DNA of 64,000 nucleotides from JADKIH01 sp964595205 (GCA_964595205.1 CAZQOQ010000037.1:248001-312000), one strand, 5' to 3'; counted from the stretch's first letter, positions 35,787-45,737 are shown. Made by a program: numbers and translations. The notes: a model not told the origin generated them from the sequence alone.

Positions 35787-36419
35787 ATGACAAAGAAGGA
35801 ACGTTTTGAAGCGGTCATTAAATATTTCGAAAAGGCACGTCCTTATGCGGAAACGGAACTCGTCTTTAAGAATCCTTACGAACTGATCGTATCAGTCATT
35901 TTATCCGCCCAGTGCACCGATAAGCGGGTGAATATGACCACCCCTGAATTTTTTAAGACATTCCCAACGCCTAAAGCGCTTGCGGCTTCAACACCCGGAG
36001 AAGTCTTCCCGTTTATAAAAAGCATTAGTTATCCAAACAACAAATCGAAGCACCTTGTCGGAATGGCAAAAATGCTCGTCGATGAGTTTGGCGGAAAGGT
36101 TCCTTCAGAAGTCGAAGAGCTGCAAAAACTGCCGGGAGTGGGGCGAAAGACGGCAAACGTAATTGCATCTGTAGTCTACAACAAGCCGGCATTGGCGGTT
36201 GATACACATGTGTTTCGCGTAGCAAACAGGATCGGGCTCACGATGGCCAGGAATCCGCTGCAGTCGGAAAAACAATTGGTGAAATATATTCCAGAAGAAA
36301 AGATTCCCGTATTTCATCACTGGCTCATCCTCCATGGGAGGTACACCTGCACAGCCCGCAGTCCGAAATGTTCTGAATGCGGAGTCCGGGGTTTCTGTAA
36401 ATACTATTCGAAGCTATAA
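35787..36419 (+). CDS. nth: Endonuclease III (base-excision DNA glycosylase/AP lyase)
   Basis: Removes oxidised pyrimidines and cuts AP sites. The 210-residue protein has the helix-hairpin-helix LPGVGRKTANVIASV with the catalytic lysine, VDTHVFRVANRIG with the catalytic aspartate, and the 4Fe-4S loop C-x6-C-x2-C-x5-C (CTARSPKCSECGVRGFC). The start is set at 35787 because the promoter box lies between this ATG and the upstream one. Length is normal. Confidence 0.95.
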   Translation: MTKKERFEAVIKYFEKARPYAETELVFKNPYELIVSVILSAQCTDKRVNMTTPEFFKTFPTPKALAASTPGEVFPFIKSISYPNNKSKHLVGMAKMLVDEFGGKVPSEVEELQKLPGVGRKTANVIASVVYNKPALAVDTHVFRVANRIGLTMARNPLQSEKQLVKYIPEEKIPVFHHWLILHGRYTCTARSPKCSECGVRGFCKYYSKL

Positions 36420-36466
36420 TTTATACCCGCAGCTGTTTTGCAGAAGTCAAATCAGTTAAAAGCCAC

Positions 36467-37246
36467 TCATTTTTCGTAGATTCCTGCTGCAATCTTCTCC
36501 GTGAGCGATTTCGGTAAAAGCGGAATGAGTGCGACAGAAATTTTATTCAGCCAGCCGGGAATGGCTTCGTTTTTTTTATTGAACATGCTTTCCACTGCAA
36601 ATTTTGCAACGGCTGCCGGACTCATCTTTACCTTGTCGGCTTTTTTGCGAATCGCTTCGGAATGCATACCTGCAGCATCCATAAAATTCGTGTCGGTGGT
36701 TCCGGGGCTCACGCACGTAACTGAAACATTCGAATTTCGCAGTTCATACCTCAGTGCCCTCGAGAATTGGATGATGAACGACTTGCATGCCGCATAGATG
36801 GCGAGTTTCGGGACAGCCTGGTACGCGGTGGTGCTGGCAATATTTAAAATATATGCCTGCTGACTTTTCTTCAACTCAGGTAACAGGCGGTAGGTAAGGG
36901 TTACGGGAAGCATGATGTTTATATTCATCAGTGAATTGAGAGCTTCAAATCCAAGTTCATCAAATCGACCCCACAAACCATAACCGGCATTATTGACGAG
37001 TACCGATAGTTCGATATTCAGGCTCCTGACAAATGCCACGGTTGTTTCGATGCCGACAGTTGTAGAAAGATCAGCAGAGAGGAAATGACATTTTATTCCA
37101 AACTCCGCCGAGAGGCTGTCGGTGAGGGTCCGGAGCATCTCTTCACTTCTCGCAACAAGTATCAGATCATATTTTTTACGGGCAAGTTCGAAGGCAATTT
37201 CTTTACCGATTCCCTTACTCGCTCCTGTAATCAGTGCATAGCTCAT
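36467..37246 (-). CDS. SDR-family oxidoreductase
   Basis: A 259-residue short-chain dehydrogenase: TGASKGIGKEIAFELA nucleotide-binding motif, NNAGYGLWG, and catalytic Ser/Tyr/Lys in NIASTTAYQAVPKLAIYAACKSF. The C-terminal part (EAIPGWLNKISVALIPLLPKSLTEKIAAGIYEK) resembles DltE/YqjQ-like SDRs with a hydrophobic tail that may touch membrane. Substrate unknown. Convergent with nth; 66 nt downstream of the phytanoyl-CoA dioxygenase gene. Confidence 0.88.
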   Translation of the reverse strand: MSYALITGASKGIGKEIAFELARKKYDLILVARSEEMLRTLTDSLSAEFGIKCHFLSADLSTTVGIETTVAFVRSLNIELSVLVNNAGYGLWGRFDELGFEALNSLMNINIMLPVTLTYRLLPELKKSQQAYILNIASTTAYQAVPKLAIYAACKSFIIQFSRALRYELRNSNVSVTCVSPGTTDTNFMDAAGMHSEAIRKKADKVKMSPAAVAKFAVESMFNKKNEAIPGWLNKISVALIPLLPKSLTEKIAAGIYEK

Positions 37247-37312
37247 TTCAATTACTTTAAATAAAAAATGGAACCAGGTTCTCTGATTCCATCTGCGATT
37301 TTTCTTTGTCTG

Positions 37313-38122
37313 TTACCGAACCATCTTTTGAAAATGATGATAAAGCGGCGTACTGCTTTCTTCCGATTTCGGCATATACTTGCCGAGGATAACCGGAATA
37401 TACATGACGCGGCGGCGGCTGGCGGCACCAACATTTGGTGACATTGCTACACGGTGCCAGATTCTTCCATCATGAATCACCATGTCGCCCGCTTTGGCGT
37501 CGACAAGCATTTCGTTCTTGTCTTCATCTGTATTCATGAAATATGCTTTCTTGAATAACATGCTGAAAATATTTTGCTTGTGAGTACCCGGTATAATTCT
37601 AAGTCCGCCCTTATCCGAAGACGAATCATCCAGATAAAGCCCTACATTAAGCATAGGCATCACTTTCTTTCCATAGAAAATGTCGCGCATGCTGTCCGTA
37701 TGCCAGCCCATCTGGCGGAATTTACTGTGCGACGTATTCACATAATGGTTTACGATCACTCCGTCTTTTTCATTTTCGGCAATCCGTGAACCCTCCGGAA
37801 GAAGCACTTTAAGCGATTGCACCTTACTGCTTGTAACAAAGCGATGAACACTCTCACAGTACTGAGAGGTGAAAGGAAATCTGTGTACGATTTCTTTTCC
37901 ATTCTCATCATGCCCGTATTTTATAGGCACGCCATTGATCTTCTTAATCCCTTTGCTGATCCACTTTTTCTGCAGTTCCTCTGTCGAAGCAATGATCTCC
38001 CTGATCTCTTCAGATGAAACTACATTCCGGAAATGAATAAATCCGTTTTTTTCAAAAAATGCAATTTGTTCATCGGTCAATTTCTCGCCGAGACTAAATT
38101 TTGGATATTGGTCATTACTCAT
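37313..38122 (-). CDS. Phytanoyl-CoA dioxygenase (PhyH) family protein
   Basis: A 269-residue Fe(II)/2-oxoglutarate-dependent dioxygenase. The HxD...H facial triad is seen in MGWHTDSMRD and IHDGRIWHRVAMS, with a later arginine for 2-oxoglutarate. Members hydroxylate small molecules or acyl-CoAs; substrate unknown. It has a good promoter (-33/-7 spacing 18), and an SDR follows on the same strand, so the two may be a small oxidation pathway. Confidence 0.88.
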   Translation of the reverse strand: MSNDQYPKFSLGEKLTDEQIAFFEKNGFIHFRNVVSSEEIREIIASTEELQKKWISKGIKKINGVPIKYGHDENGKEIVHRFPFTSQYCESVHRFVTSSKVQSLKVLLPEGSRIAENEKDGVIVNHYVNTSHSKFRQMGWHTDSMRDIFYGKKVMPMLNVGLYLDDSSSDKGGLRIIPGTHKQNIFSMLFKKAYFMNTDEDKNEMLVDAKAGDMVIHDGRIWHRVAMSPNVGAASRRRVMYIPVILGKYMPKSEESSTPLYHHFQKMVR

Positions 38123-38222
38123 TTATTCAGTTTTTTATGAAAGATTGACATCATTGAAAATCAATTCAATGCGGACATCTCATGCAAAAATGATTGTTTT
38201 CGTTAAAATTTCGATTAGTGCA

Positions 38223-38252
38223 CAAATATATAAGAATCTTTTTATTTCCAAA
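38223..38252 (-). promoter_or_regulatory. Promoter of the PhyH gene (-33 TTTG, -7 TATATTTG)
   Basis: TTTG (38252-38249), 18-nt spacer, TATATTTG (38230-38223); leader about 95 nt. Confidence 0.65.
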
Positions 38253-38325
38253 TGCATCTGAAAGAATGTAAAAAATTTACTTTTAAACATTGTTTGTGTA
38301 TGATTGTTAATCACTTAGAAAACTT

Positions 38326-39657
38326 TCATTCCACTTTTGCAGGAAAACAGATGATGAAAGTTGTCCCTTTTTTGATTTCACTCTCCACAGAAACATCAAT
38401 ATCATGAAATTGGGCAATTGTTTTTACAATTGGCAATCCTAAACCATAGCTCTTCTCGTCTGCCGGACCAAATCTCCTGAAACGGTCGAAAATAAAGGGA
38501 ATCTGGGCGGAAGATATACCAGGCCCCGTATCTGTGATTTTTATTACAAATCCCTTTTCTTCTTTCTGTCCCGTAATAAATATTTTACCCTTCTCCACAT
38601 TGTACTTGATTGCATTGGTAAGGATGTTATAAAATAAGGTGTATACCAATGATTTATTGCAGGGATTGTAAATGAAATTCTCTTTCCAGTCCATTGAAAT
38701 TGTCACCTCTTTTGTTTGTATCCATTCATCCAGTTCTTCCAGAACTTCATTCATTACCGACTTCAGTGATACACTCTCGTTTTTTACAAACTGATCGTTT
38801 TCTATTTTACTGATGTATAAAAGCGACTTCACCACTTTTGTCAGCCTTGCAAGCGTCTTCTGCGACTCAACCAGTTTTACAGCTACATCATGTGGCATAG
38901 AAGGATCACTGATCATGTTTTCAATCCTGTTTCGAAGTATTGATACCGGCGTTAATAATTCATGCGAAACGTTCATGATGAATTCTCTTTCTACTTCAAA
39001 CGTCTCGCGCACCTGCCTCATCATCTCGTTTATACTCTTGTCCAGGTGAGTAAACTCATACGTACTTGTCGTTATTGGCTTTGGATTAAACGAAGATGGA
39101 TGTTGAACGTCCTTTAATTTTTCTCTTACAATCTTGTTGAATGGTTTTAACAGTAGCCGCGCAAAAGCGAAATCAAGGAAAATGGAAATAAGGACAACAC
39201 AAATCAATAAAAGAAGTGTGAATTTTTTTATCGTTAAATTCAGCTGATCGACTGCGCTCAGTCCCTCTCCAATTGCAATCTCGTAAAGCTGGTTGTCGAA
39301 GATGAATGACTTCGTCAATACCCTGTGACGAACGAATTCATTTTCAATCGCACGTTCAGAATTCTCAATTTTAACCGCACCAAAATCATCCGGTAATCTC
39401 GGCAGCGGAGAAATAGATACAAACTCTTCCTTAAAAATATTGTAATTGTCGAAACTGCAGTCCTGGTCAAGCGTTATCTCATTCAATCCTCCCTTTTCAA
39501 CCATCAGGAGTGTCTTGTCCAGGCGCGCAACCAATCTCTTGTCAATATGATTGTAAACAACCTTCTGTATAAGCAATGGCAAAAAAGCACCGATGGCAAG
39601 GATGATGATTGCCTTGGAAATGGCATTGTAAAGGGCTAATTTAACTTGTAACTTCAA
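38326..39657 (-). CDS. Sensor histidine kinase
   Basis: A 443-residue membrane sensor kinase: TM1 about 12-33, periplasmic sensor of about 110 residues, TM2 146-166, HAMP-like linker, H-box MNVSHELLTPVSILRNRIE with phospho-accepting H232, N-box and G-box (NAIKYN, DTGPGIS) and FDRFRRFG. The sensor region shows no known ligand motif. The start is a TTG (39657-39655); no in-frame ATG lies upstream near it. It is downstream of its OmpR-type response regulator with a 116-nt gap. Confidence 0.9.
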   Translation of the reverse strand: MKLQVKLALYNAISKAIIILAIGAFLPLLIQKVVYNHIDKRLVARLDKTLLMVEKGGLNEITLDQDCSFDNYNIFKEEFVSISPLPRLPDDFGAVKIENSERAIENEFVRHRVLTKSFIFDNQLYEIAIGEGLSAVDQLNLTIKKFTLLLLICVVLISIFLDFAFARLLLKPFNKIVREKLKDVQHPSSFNPKPITTSTYEFTHLDKSINEMMRQVRETFEVEREFIMNVSHELLTPVSILRNRIENMISDPSMPHDVAVKLVESQKTLARLTKVVKSLLYISKIENDQFVKNESVSLKSVMNEVLEELDEWIQTKEVTISMDWKENFIYNPCNKSLVYTLFYNILTNAIKYNVEKGKIFITGQKEEKGFVIKITDTGPGISSAQIPFIFDRFRRFGPADEKSYGLGLPIVKTIAQFHDIDVSVESEIKKGTTFIICFPAKVE

Positions 39658-39773
39658 TTGAAAAACTTTTCGCCAAATGTCAGCGATGCATATGATTTCA
39701 CTATGAACTTTTCACAGATGACGACAACAAAATTATTTCACTTCAGATTTCATGAAACGCGAAAATGAACCCG

Positions 39774-40451
39774 TCAATTCATATTTAGCCTGTATCCGAT
39801 CCCTCTGACTGTCTCAATAAAATCAGCATTACCGCAATTCGATAATTTCTTTCTGAGGTTCTTCATATGAACATCGATGTAATTTGATTCGTAATCTTCT
39901 TCCAATACATCTCCCCAGATATGCTCGGTAAGCTGAACCCTGGTGATTACCCTGTTTTTATGCAGAGCCATGTAATGTAAAATATCAAATTCTTTCTTCG
40001 TCAGGTTAATTGGGTTCTTGTCAAAATATACCGTCCGGTTCTGAATATCCATCAGGAAATCGTGAATCTGAATGGTATTGTTTTTAAGTCCATGCTTTCT
40101 TCTCAATATCGCCTGCATCCGTGCCTGTAATTCAAGCAGAGAAAATGGTTTTGCCAGGTAATCATCGGCACCCAGATCAAGTCCCGTAATCCTGTCATCT
40201 ATCGATCCCCTCGCAGTCAGCACAATAAATGCTGCATCCTTTCCCGATTCTTTTGCTTCTTTCAACAGCTGAAATCCGCTGTAATCAGGCAGGCCGATGT
40301 CCAGTAATATAAAATCATATGAGTTAACGTAAATTTTTTCAGATGCGCTTTTACCGTTAAAAGCAACATCACAGTGATAACCCTGCTTCGACAGAAAGAT
40401 TTCCACCTCGTGCGAAAGTTGTCTTTCGTCTTCAACTATTAGGACATTCAT
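39774..40451 (-). CDS. OmpR-family response regulator
   Basis: A 225-residue regulator: receiver domain (1-115; acidic pair in VEDER, phospho-acceptor D51 in LLDIGLPDYSG, Lys in LAKPFS) and a winged-helix DNA-binding domain (LTKKEFDILHYMALHKNRVITRVQLTEHIWG, GIGYRLN). Cognate of the histidine kinase that follows. The upstream region is mostly satellite repeat, so its promoter must lie close to the start or inside the repeat. Confidence 0.94.
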   Translation of the reverse strand: MNVLIVEDERQLSHEVEIFLSKQGYHCDVAFNGKSASEKIYVNSYDFILLDIGLPDYSGFQLLKEAKESGKDAAFIVLTARGSIDDRITGLDLGADDYLAKPFSLLELQARMQAILRRKHGLKNNTIQIHDFLMDIQNRTVYFDKNPINLTKKEFDILHYMALHKNRVITRVQLTEHIWGDVLEEDYESNYIDVHMKNLRKKLSNCGNADFIETVRGIGYRLNMN

Positions 40452-40479
40452 AGTGCAATTTTATAATTTTAGAATCAAT

Positions 40480-40798
40480 TTATCAAGAACCAGGAATCGA
40501 GAACCAAGAACCAAGACTTAAGAACCAAGAACCAAGAATCAAGAATCAAGAACCAAGAATCAAGACTTAAGAACCAAGAACCAAGAATCAAGAACCAAGA
40601 CTTAAGAACCAAGAATCAAGAACCAAGAACCAAGAATTAAGAACCAAGAATTAAGAACCAGGATTCAGGAATCAGGAACAAAGAAGAGTAACGAATTTTG
40701 GTTATGTGTTATCCGACATCTAATTCATAATATTTAATAATTAATTCTCATCCTTATTTTTCTTTATTCTCAAGTCTCAAGTCTAATGTCCTGGTTCT
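40480..40798. repeat. 7-bp satellite tract (AAGAACC/AAGAATC) with a short inverted end
   Basis: About 28 units of 7 bp (aagaacc, aagaatc, with aagactt variants) run from 40480 to 40680. Ninety bp further, at 40770-40798, the reverse-complement type appears (ctcaagt units, then tcctggttctt), matching the left end aagaaccagga over 11 bp. It fills the space between the response-regulator start (40451) and the aminotransferase stop (40799). Confidence 0.9.
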
Positions 40799-41980
40799 TC
40801 ATTCCTCCACTGCTTCAAGAATAACATCACAAGCCCGGTTAATTTCATCCTCACTGATAATCAATGGTGGTGCAATCCTCAGACACGCCGGGGCAAATAA
40901 AAACCAGTCCGTCAATAAACCTCTCTCAAAACAACGTTGAATTATTTTTTGATTTATCATTTCATTGTCAAATTCCAGGGCTAAAAGTAATCCCTTTCCT
41001 CGGATCGATCTGATCTTTTCATGTTTCAACCGCGAACGGATTATTTCTTCTTTCGATTTAATGGAATGTATCAAAACCGTACCCGTCAGAATTTCAAGTG
41101 ATGCCAACGCAGCTGCACAGGAAACCGGATGTCCGCCGGAAGTGGTGAGATGCCCAAGCACAGGATCATGGGTGAGCGACGACATTCTTTCTCCTGAAGA
41201 AATAAAAGCTCCTAACGGCATGCCACCGCCAAAGGCTTTTCCTAAAAGTAATATATCGGGAACTACATCCGCATCCCTGAAGGCAAACAGATGACCGGTT
41301 CTGCCCATTCCGGTCTGTATTTCGTCGAAGACGAGCAATGCTCCGTTTTCATCACATTTCTTTCGAAGTTTTTGTAAATAATTTTTCCCTGCTGTCAGCA
41401 CACCGGCTTCTGCCTGTATTGGTTCAATAAAAACAGCCGCAGTGTTCTCATCAATATATTCAAGATGTTCCTCCTCATTAAGCCTGATTATACGGTGACC
41501 TGGCAACAGCGGACGAAAGGCACTCTTCAGTTGCTCATTTCCGCAGATGCTCAGTGCGCCTTGCGTACTTCCATGATATGAGTTTTCATAGGAAATGAAA
41601 CCCGTCCGGCCTGTGACGCGCTTGGCCAGTTTCATTGCTCCTTCAGTTGCTTCTGCACCTGAATTTGTAAGATAAATACTTTGTAGTGATTCCGGGAGTT
41701 GCTCTGCAAGTGCTCTCACAAGTTCAACCTGGGCTGCAACAATGTGCTCTCCATATACCATCAGGTGAAGGTGCTCCTCCACCTGCCGGTGTATGGCCTC
41801 TTTTATTTTTTTATTGCCGTGCCCAAGACTGGAAACTGAAATTCCCGAAATAAAGTCAAGATACTTTTTACCGCCAGAATCAAAAACAAAACATCCGTCT
41901 GCTCCCGTAATTTCAAGTGCCGGAGGGGACTGACTTGTCTGGGCAAGGTGCCTGAAGAATATTTCTTTCCGGGAAATCAT
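40799..41980 (-). CDS. Class III aminotransferase
   Basis: A 393-residue fold-type I PLP enzyme related to acetylornithine / ornithine aminotransferases. Signatures: GHGNKKIKEAI, STQGALSICGN, FIEPIQAEAGVL, FDEIQTGMGRTGHLFAF with the ring aspartate, and the PLP lysine in LLGKAFGGGMPLGAF. It could be ArgD-like, but there are no other arginine genes here, so substrate is open. Both flanks are satellite arrays. Confidence 0.9.
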   Translation of the reverse strand: MISRKEIFFRHLAQTSQSPPALEITGADGCFVFDSGGKKYLDFISGISVSSLGHGNKKIKEAIHRQVEEHLHLMVYGEHIVAAQVELVRALAEQLPESLQSIYLTNSGAEATEGAMKLAKRVTGRTGFISYENSYHGSTQGALSICGNEQLKSAFRPLLPGHRIIRLNEEEHLEYIDENTAAVFIEPIQAEAGVLTAGKNYLQKLRKKCDENGALLVFDEIQTGMGRTGHLFAFRDADVVPDILLLGKAFGGGMPLGAFISSGERMSSLTHDPVLGHLTTSGGHPVSCAAALASLEILTGTVLIHSIKSKEEIIRSRLKHEKIRSIRGKGLLLALEFDNEMINQKIIQRCFERGLLTDWFLFAPACLRIAPPLIISEDEINRACDVILEAVEE

Positions 41981-41999
41981 TTGGCGAAATTAAGAAAGA

Positions 42000-42259
42000 A
42001 GAGACAAGGATCAAGAACCAAGAGCCAAGAACCAAGAACCAAGAACCAAGAATCAAGAATCAAGAGCCAAGAGACAAGAATCAAGAACCAAGAGACAAGA
42101 ATCAAGAACCAAGAATCAAGAGCCAAGAACCAAGAATCAAGAACCAAGAGACAAGAATCAAGAATCAAGAACCAAGAATCAAGAACCAAGAATCAAGAAT
42201 CAAGAATCAAGAATCAAGAATCAAGAACCAAGAATCAAGAACCAGGAACCGATAATCAT
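42000..42259. repeat. Large 7-bp satellite (AAGAACC, AAGAATC, AAGAGCC, AAGAGAC)
   Basis: About 36 tandem 7-bp units with point variants, same consensus as the tract at 40480. Together the two tracts flank the class III aminotransferase gene. No inverted arm seen here. Open frames across it translate as KNQESRI-type repeats and are spurious. The 160 bp that follow (42260-42421) hold no gene or clear promoter. Confidence 0.95.
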
Positions 42260-42421
42260 GAAAGGTAAAACGGGACGCGGCAGCCTGGAATGTTATCTGC
42301 TGGTTTATTAGATCTGATTTCCTGTTATCCACATTGCCGTTTTCGTAAGTATTTTCATTCATGGAGAATATCCTTACCTTATTGCTGAAATTGCATACCG
42401 GATAGATAAAAACAAATATCA

Positions 42422-44587
42422 ATGAAAAAATATTTTTTTCTGATTGCCTTTTTTACTCTTGCATTTCAGCTTTTTTCCCAGACCGGTGCTTCAATCAACC
42501 TGGCTTTAAGAAATAAAATCGCCCGGAATACAGATGGGAACGAAAACATGTTTTTGCTTGTTAAAGGTGATGTTGAAAAGATTCGGCAATTTGTAATAGC
42601 GAATGAAGGAACATTTATAAACACTGCCGGCGATATAGTCTCTGTCCGGTTAACACTTCGTGCAATCTCCCGTCTCATCGAAATGCCTTTCGTAATCAGG
42701 GTCGGTTCCGACACACAGAGATACATCACTCTGAACGATACCATGCGTGAACTTGCTCACGTCAATGAAGTACATAATGGTCTTTCGCCTCTCCTGCATA
42801 CGTACAAGGGGAGAGGTGTCTTGCTTGGGATTATAGATTCCGGACTTGACCTGGATCATCCGGACTTTAAGGACTCGACCGGACATACGCGTGTAAGGTG
42901 GCTTTGGGATATGAATCTCCCGAATGGGGCGAATTCTCCAGCACCCTATAATTACGGTCAGGAATTTTCAGGACAAGACATCGACAATGGACTCGCTGCA
43001 GCACACACGGGCCAGGATCAGAACGGCCATGGAACATACGTTGCAGGCATCGCTGCCGGTAATGGTTCTGCAGTGGGGAGGTTTCAGGGCGTCGCGCCGG
43101 AATCGGACCTGATCATCGTCGGTTATAAATTCAATGCTGCCGATACGGTTTCAAGGATCGCTCATGCTGTCGAATATATTTTTTCGAAGGCCCAGCAGCT
43201 GGGCATGCCATGCGTAATCAATGCCTCGCTGGGTAGTTATGACGGCTCCCACGACGGGCTGGATCTCGAAGCCCAGTACATCGGGTATATGATCAGTCAG
43301 CAAAGCGGTCGTGTACTGGTTGCCGCCTGCGGCGACATCGGCGTCAACTATCCCTTTCACGTGGGACGAAATTCTGTCAGCGGCGATACCGTCTTTACCT
43401 GGTTCAATTATACCAGTTCGATCGGCGCTGCTTACATAAACATTTATGCCGATACTGCCGACTTCCGTGACGTCAGGTTTTCAATCGGTGCCGATAAAGT
43501 TACTCCGTATTACAGCTTCCGCGCGCAGACTAACTTCACGAGCGTCTTTCCATCCGTCAACAATGTGGTTCAACAGAATTTGGTGAAGAGCGGACGCAGA
43601 CTTGGAATCATTCAGACTTATACGACAAACACTGACGGTGTTTATCACATAGAGATCATTGTTATTCCTGACTCAACCGACTACAACTGGAGATTCACTA
43701 CCACCGGAAACGGTCGTTATGATTCATGGACTTACGATATCTATCATCCCAGCTGGGTATGGCAGAACCTGCCGCCAGATTCAGTGTTCCCCGATATCAC
43801 CCATTACCATTTACCCGATACATTTCAGACGATCGTAAGCGGAATGAACTGCCTTGATAACGTAATCTCCGTTGGAAATTATACCAACACCGACAGGCAC
43901 CTCGATGTGGATTCTGTACTCCAGGTCACTCCCGCCGATCTGCCACGTCAGATAGCAACCAACAGCGGGCGCGGTCCGACCAGGGACGGTCGCATCAAAC
44001 CGGATATCATGGCACCGGGTAACCATATTATTTCTGCCGGAGTCGCCGGATTGATTGCTTCTTTACCACATAATAAAATCGCTCCCGGCGGATTTCACAT
44101 TACAGGCGGCGGCACTTCTGCATCAGCTCCTGTCGTGGCCGGCATCGCTGCACTTTATCTCGAACAAAATCCGGGTGCAAACTGGCTGGATGTGAAGAAT
44201 GCAATTATCAATTGTGCTTCTCAGGATTCCCTCATGTGGGGACCTTATCCGAATAATGCCTGGGGATATGGAAAGGTAAATGCCTTTGAAGCCTTAACGA
44301 CTTGTTCGCTTAATGTAAACATCGATTCACCGGAGGACGCGACTCTCTCATGCAGTGTTTATCCAAATCCGGTACAGGAATGGCTCCATGTAAGGTTACC
44401 TGATGATATGAAGAGCGTCGCAGCTATCTATGATATTGAAGGAAGAAAACTTTTTGAAACACAAAATAGCGTTTCCGATTTTTCTTTGCCACTTGGTGAG
44501 ATCAGCAATGGTGTTTATTTTCTGAAAATTCAATCACCCGAAGGAAAACAGGCTATGAAGCGATTCGTTGTTACGAGGGAATATTGA
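42422..44587 (+). CDS. Secreted S8 subtilisin-like peptidase with T9SS sorting domain
   Basis: A 721-residue secreted serine protease: signal peptide (1-19), N-terminal prodomain-like region, S8 catalytic domain with D139 (GIIDSGLDLDHPDF), H203 (QNGHGTYVAG) and S566 (GTSASAPVVAGIAALY), an intervening beta-rich insert, and a C-terminal T9SS type A sorting domain (CSVYPNPVQEWLHV ... GVYFLKIQSPEGK). It should cross the outer membrane through the type IX system. Proteolytic substrates unknown. Confidence 0.95.
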   Translation: MKKYFFLIAFFTLAFQLFSQTGASINLALRNKIARNTDGNENMFLLVKGDVEKIRQFVIANEGTFINTAGDIVSVRLTLRAISRLIEMPFVIRVGSDTQRYITLNDTMRELAHVNEVHNGLSPLLHTYKGRGVLLGIIDSGLDLDHPDFKDSTGHTRVRWLWDMNLPNGANSPAPYNYGQEFSGQDIDNGLAAAHTGQDQNGHGTYVAGIAAGNGSAVGRFQGVAPESDLIIVGYKFNAADTVSRIAHAVEYIFSKAQQLGMPCVINASLGSYDGSHDGLDLEAQYIGYMISQQSGRVLVAACGDIGVNYPFHVGRNSVSGDTVFTWFNYTSSIGAAYINIYADTADFRDVRFSIGADKVTPYYSFRAQTNFTSVFPSVNNVVQQNLVKSGRRLGIIQTYTTNTDGVYHIEIIVIPDSTDYNWRFTTTGNGRYDSWTYDIYHPSWVWQNLPPDSVFPDITHYHLPDTFQTIVSGMNCLDNVISVGNYTNTDRHLDVDSVLQVTPADLPRQIATNSGRGPTRDGRIKPDIMAPGNHIISAGVAGLIASLPHNKIAPGGFHITGGGTSASAPVVAGIAALYLEQNPGANWLDVKNAIINCASQDSLMWGPYPNNAWGYGKVNAFEALTTCSLNVNIDSPEDATLSCSVYPNPVQEWLHVRLPDDMKSVAAIYDIEGRKLFETQNSVSDFSLPLGEISNGVYFLKIQSPEGKQAMKRFVVTREY

Positions 44588-44684
44588 TTTGAAGTAAAAA
44601 ACTCTCATTTAGAGGAATTCCATGGTATAAACTCATTCCTAATATGTAATTTGCGGACTTAAATAAATAAAGTCTTATTGTCCA

Positions 44685-45737
44685 TTGGATACCTCTCTTT
44701 TTGACAGCGTTGCACACCGGCGTTTCTCATTGCCGATCCTGGATGAGATTAAAAAATATCTTGGAACCTCACAGCAGATTGTAATTACCACTCATCACAG
44801 GCCTGATGGAGATGCCATGGGTTCGTCACTCGGCCTCTATAATTACCTGCTGAAAAAAGGACATCATGTTCAGGTCGTTACTCCCAATGAGTATCCTGAT
44901 TTTCTTTCATGGCTTCCGGGGAATGAAAAGGTATTGAATTACGAAATTTCCAAAAAGGAAAGCGACGAATTCTTAGCCGCGGCTGATCTCATTTTTTGTC
45001 TCGACTTTAACTGGCTGAACCGCGTCGAGAAAATGGAAACCAGCCTCCGTAACAGTAAGGCCGTTAAAATTCTTATCGATCATCACCTTGATCCGGAAAA
45101 GGTTTTCGATATAACATTTTCCTATAGCGATGCATGCTCTACCTGTGAACTGATCTTCGATTTTATCATAGCGATGGATGATGAGGGTTTGATCGATAAA
45201 AATATTGCTGAATGTCTTTACTGCGGTATAATGACCGATACTAATTCGTTCAGGTTTTCTTCGATGAAGTCCAGAACACATTTAATCATCGCTGGACTCA
45301 TGGAAGCAGGCGCGGAAAATTTCAGGATTCACGAGCGTGTCTATGACACTGCGAGTGAAGATAAGATCAGGCTTTTGGGTTATTCGCTGTTTGAGAAACT
45401 GGTCGTGCTGCCGGAGTATAATACCGCGTATATTTCATTGTCGGAAGAGGAGCTCCTTAAATTCAAGTTCCGGAGCGGGGATACAGAAGGGTTTGTTAAC
45501 TATGCGTTGAGTATAAAAGGTATCCGGCTTGCGGTATTTTTTTCGGAGAAGGACGGCGCGGTTAAAATTTCGTTCAGAAGCAAGAACGATTTTTCCGTAC
45601 AGGAATTATCTTCTAAATATTTTAAGGGCGGTGGACACAAGAATGCTTCCGGCGGATTCTCAAATGAATCACTCGATTCAACAGTAAAAAAGTTTTTAGA
45701 TATTCTTCCTTCCTACAAGGAACAGCTGACCAGGTGA
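44685..45737 (+). CDS. DHH-family phosphoesterase, NrnA-like (oligoribonuclease/pAp phosphatase)
   Basis: A 350-residue DHH-DHHA1 protein like NrnA, which degrades nanoRNA, pAp or linear dinucleotides. Motifs: TTHHRPDGDAMGSSLGLYNYL, LDFNW, IDHHLDP (DHH), and C-terminal GGGHKNASGG (DHHA1). The only usable start is TTG at 44685 unless a later TTG is used; a TAATTTGC box is at about 44647-44654. Its stop TGA overlaps the next ATG by one base (TGATG), so it is coupled to the FKBP lipoprotein. Confidence 0.9.
   Translation: MDTSLFDSVAHRRFSLPILDEIKKYLGTSQQIVITTHHRPDGDAMGSSLGLYNYLLKKGHHVQVVTPNEYPDFLSWLPGNEKVLNYEISKKESDEFLAAADLIFCLDFNWLNRVEKMETSLRNSKAVKILIDHHLDPEKVFDITFSYSDACSTCELIFDFIIAMDDEGLIDKNIAECLYCGIMTDTNSFRFSSMKSRTHLIIAGLMEAGAENFRIHERVYDTASEDKIRLLGYSLFEKLVVLPEYNTAYISLSEEELLKFKFRSGDTEGFVNYALSIKGIRLAVFFSEKDGAVKISFRSKNDFSVQELSSKYFKGGGHKNASGGFSNESLDSTVKKFLDILPSYKEQLTR

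Noticed and set aside
42000..42259. CRISPR array
   Set aside because: Units are 7 bp and contiguous, with no unique spacers or cas genes nearby.
41948..42268. 106-residue Lys/Arg/Gln-rich open frame (KNQESRI repeats)
   Set aside because: Direct translation of the AAGAACC satellite; no conserved domain, no promoter or RBS.
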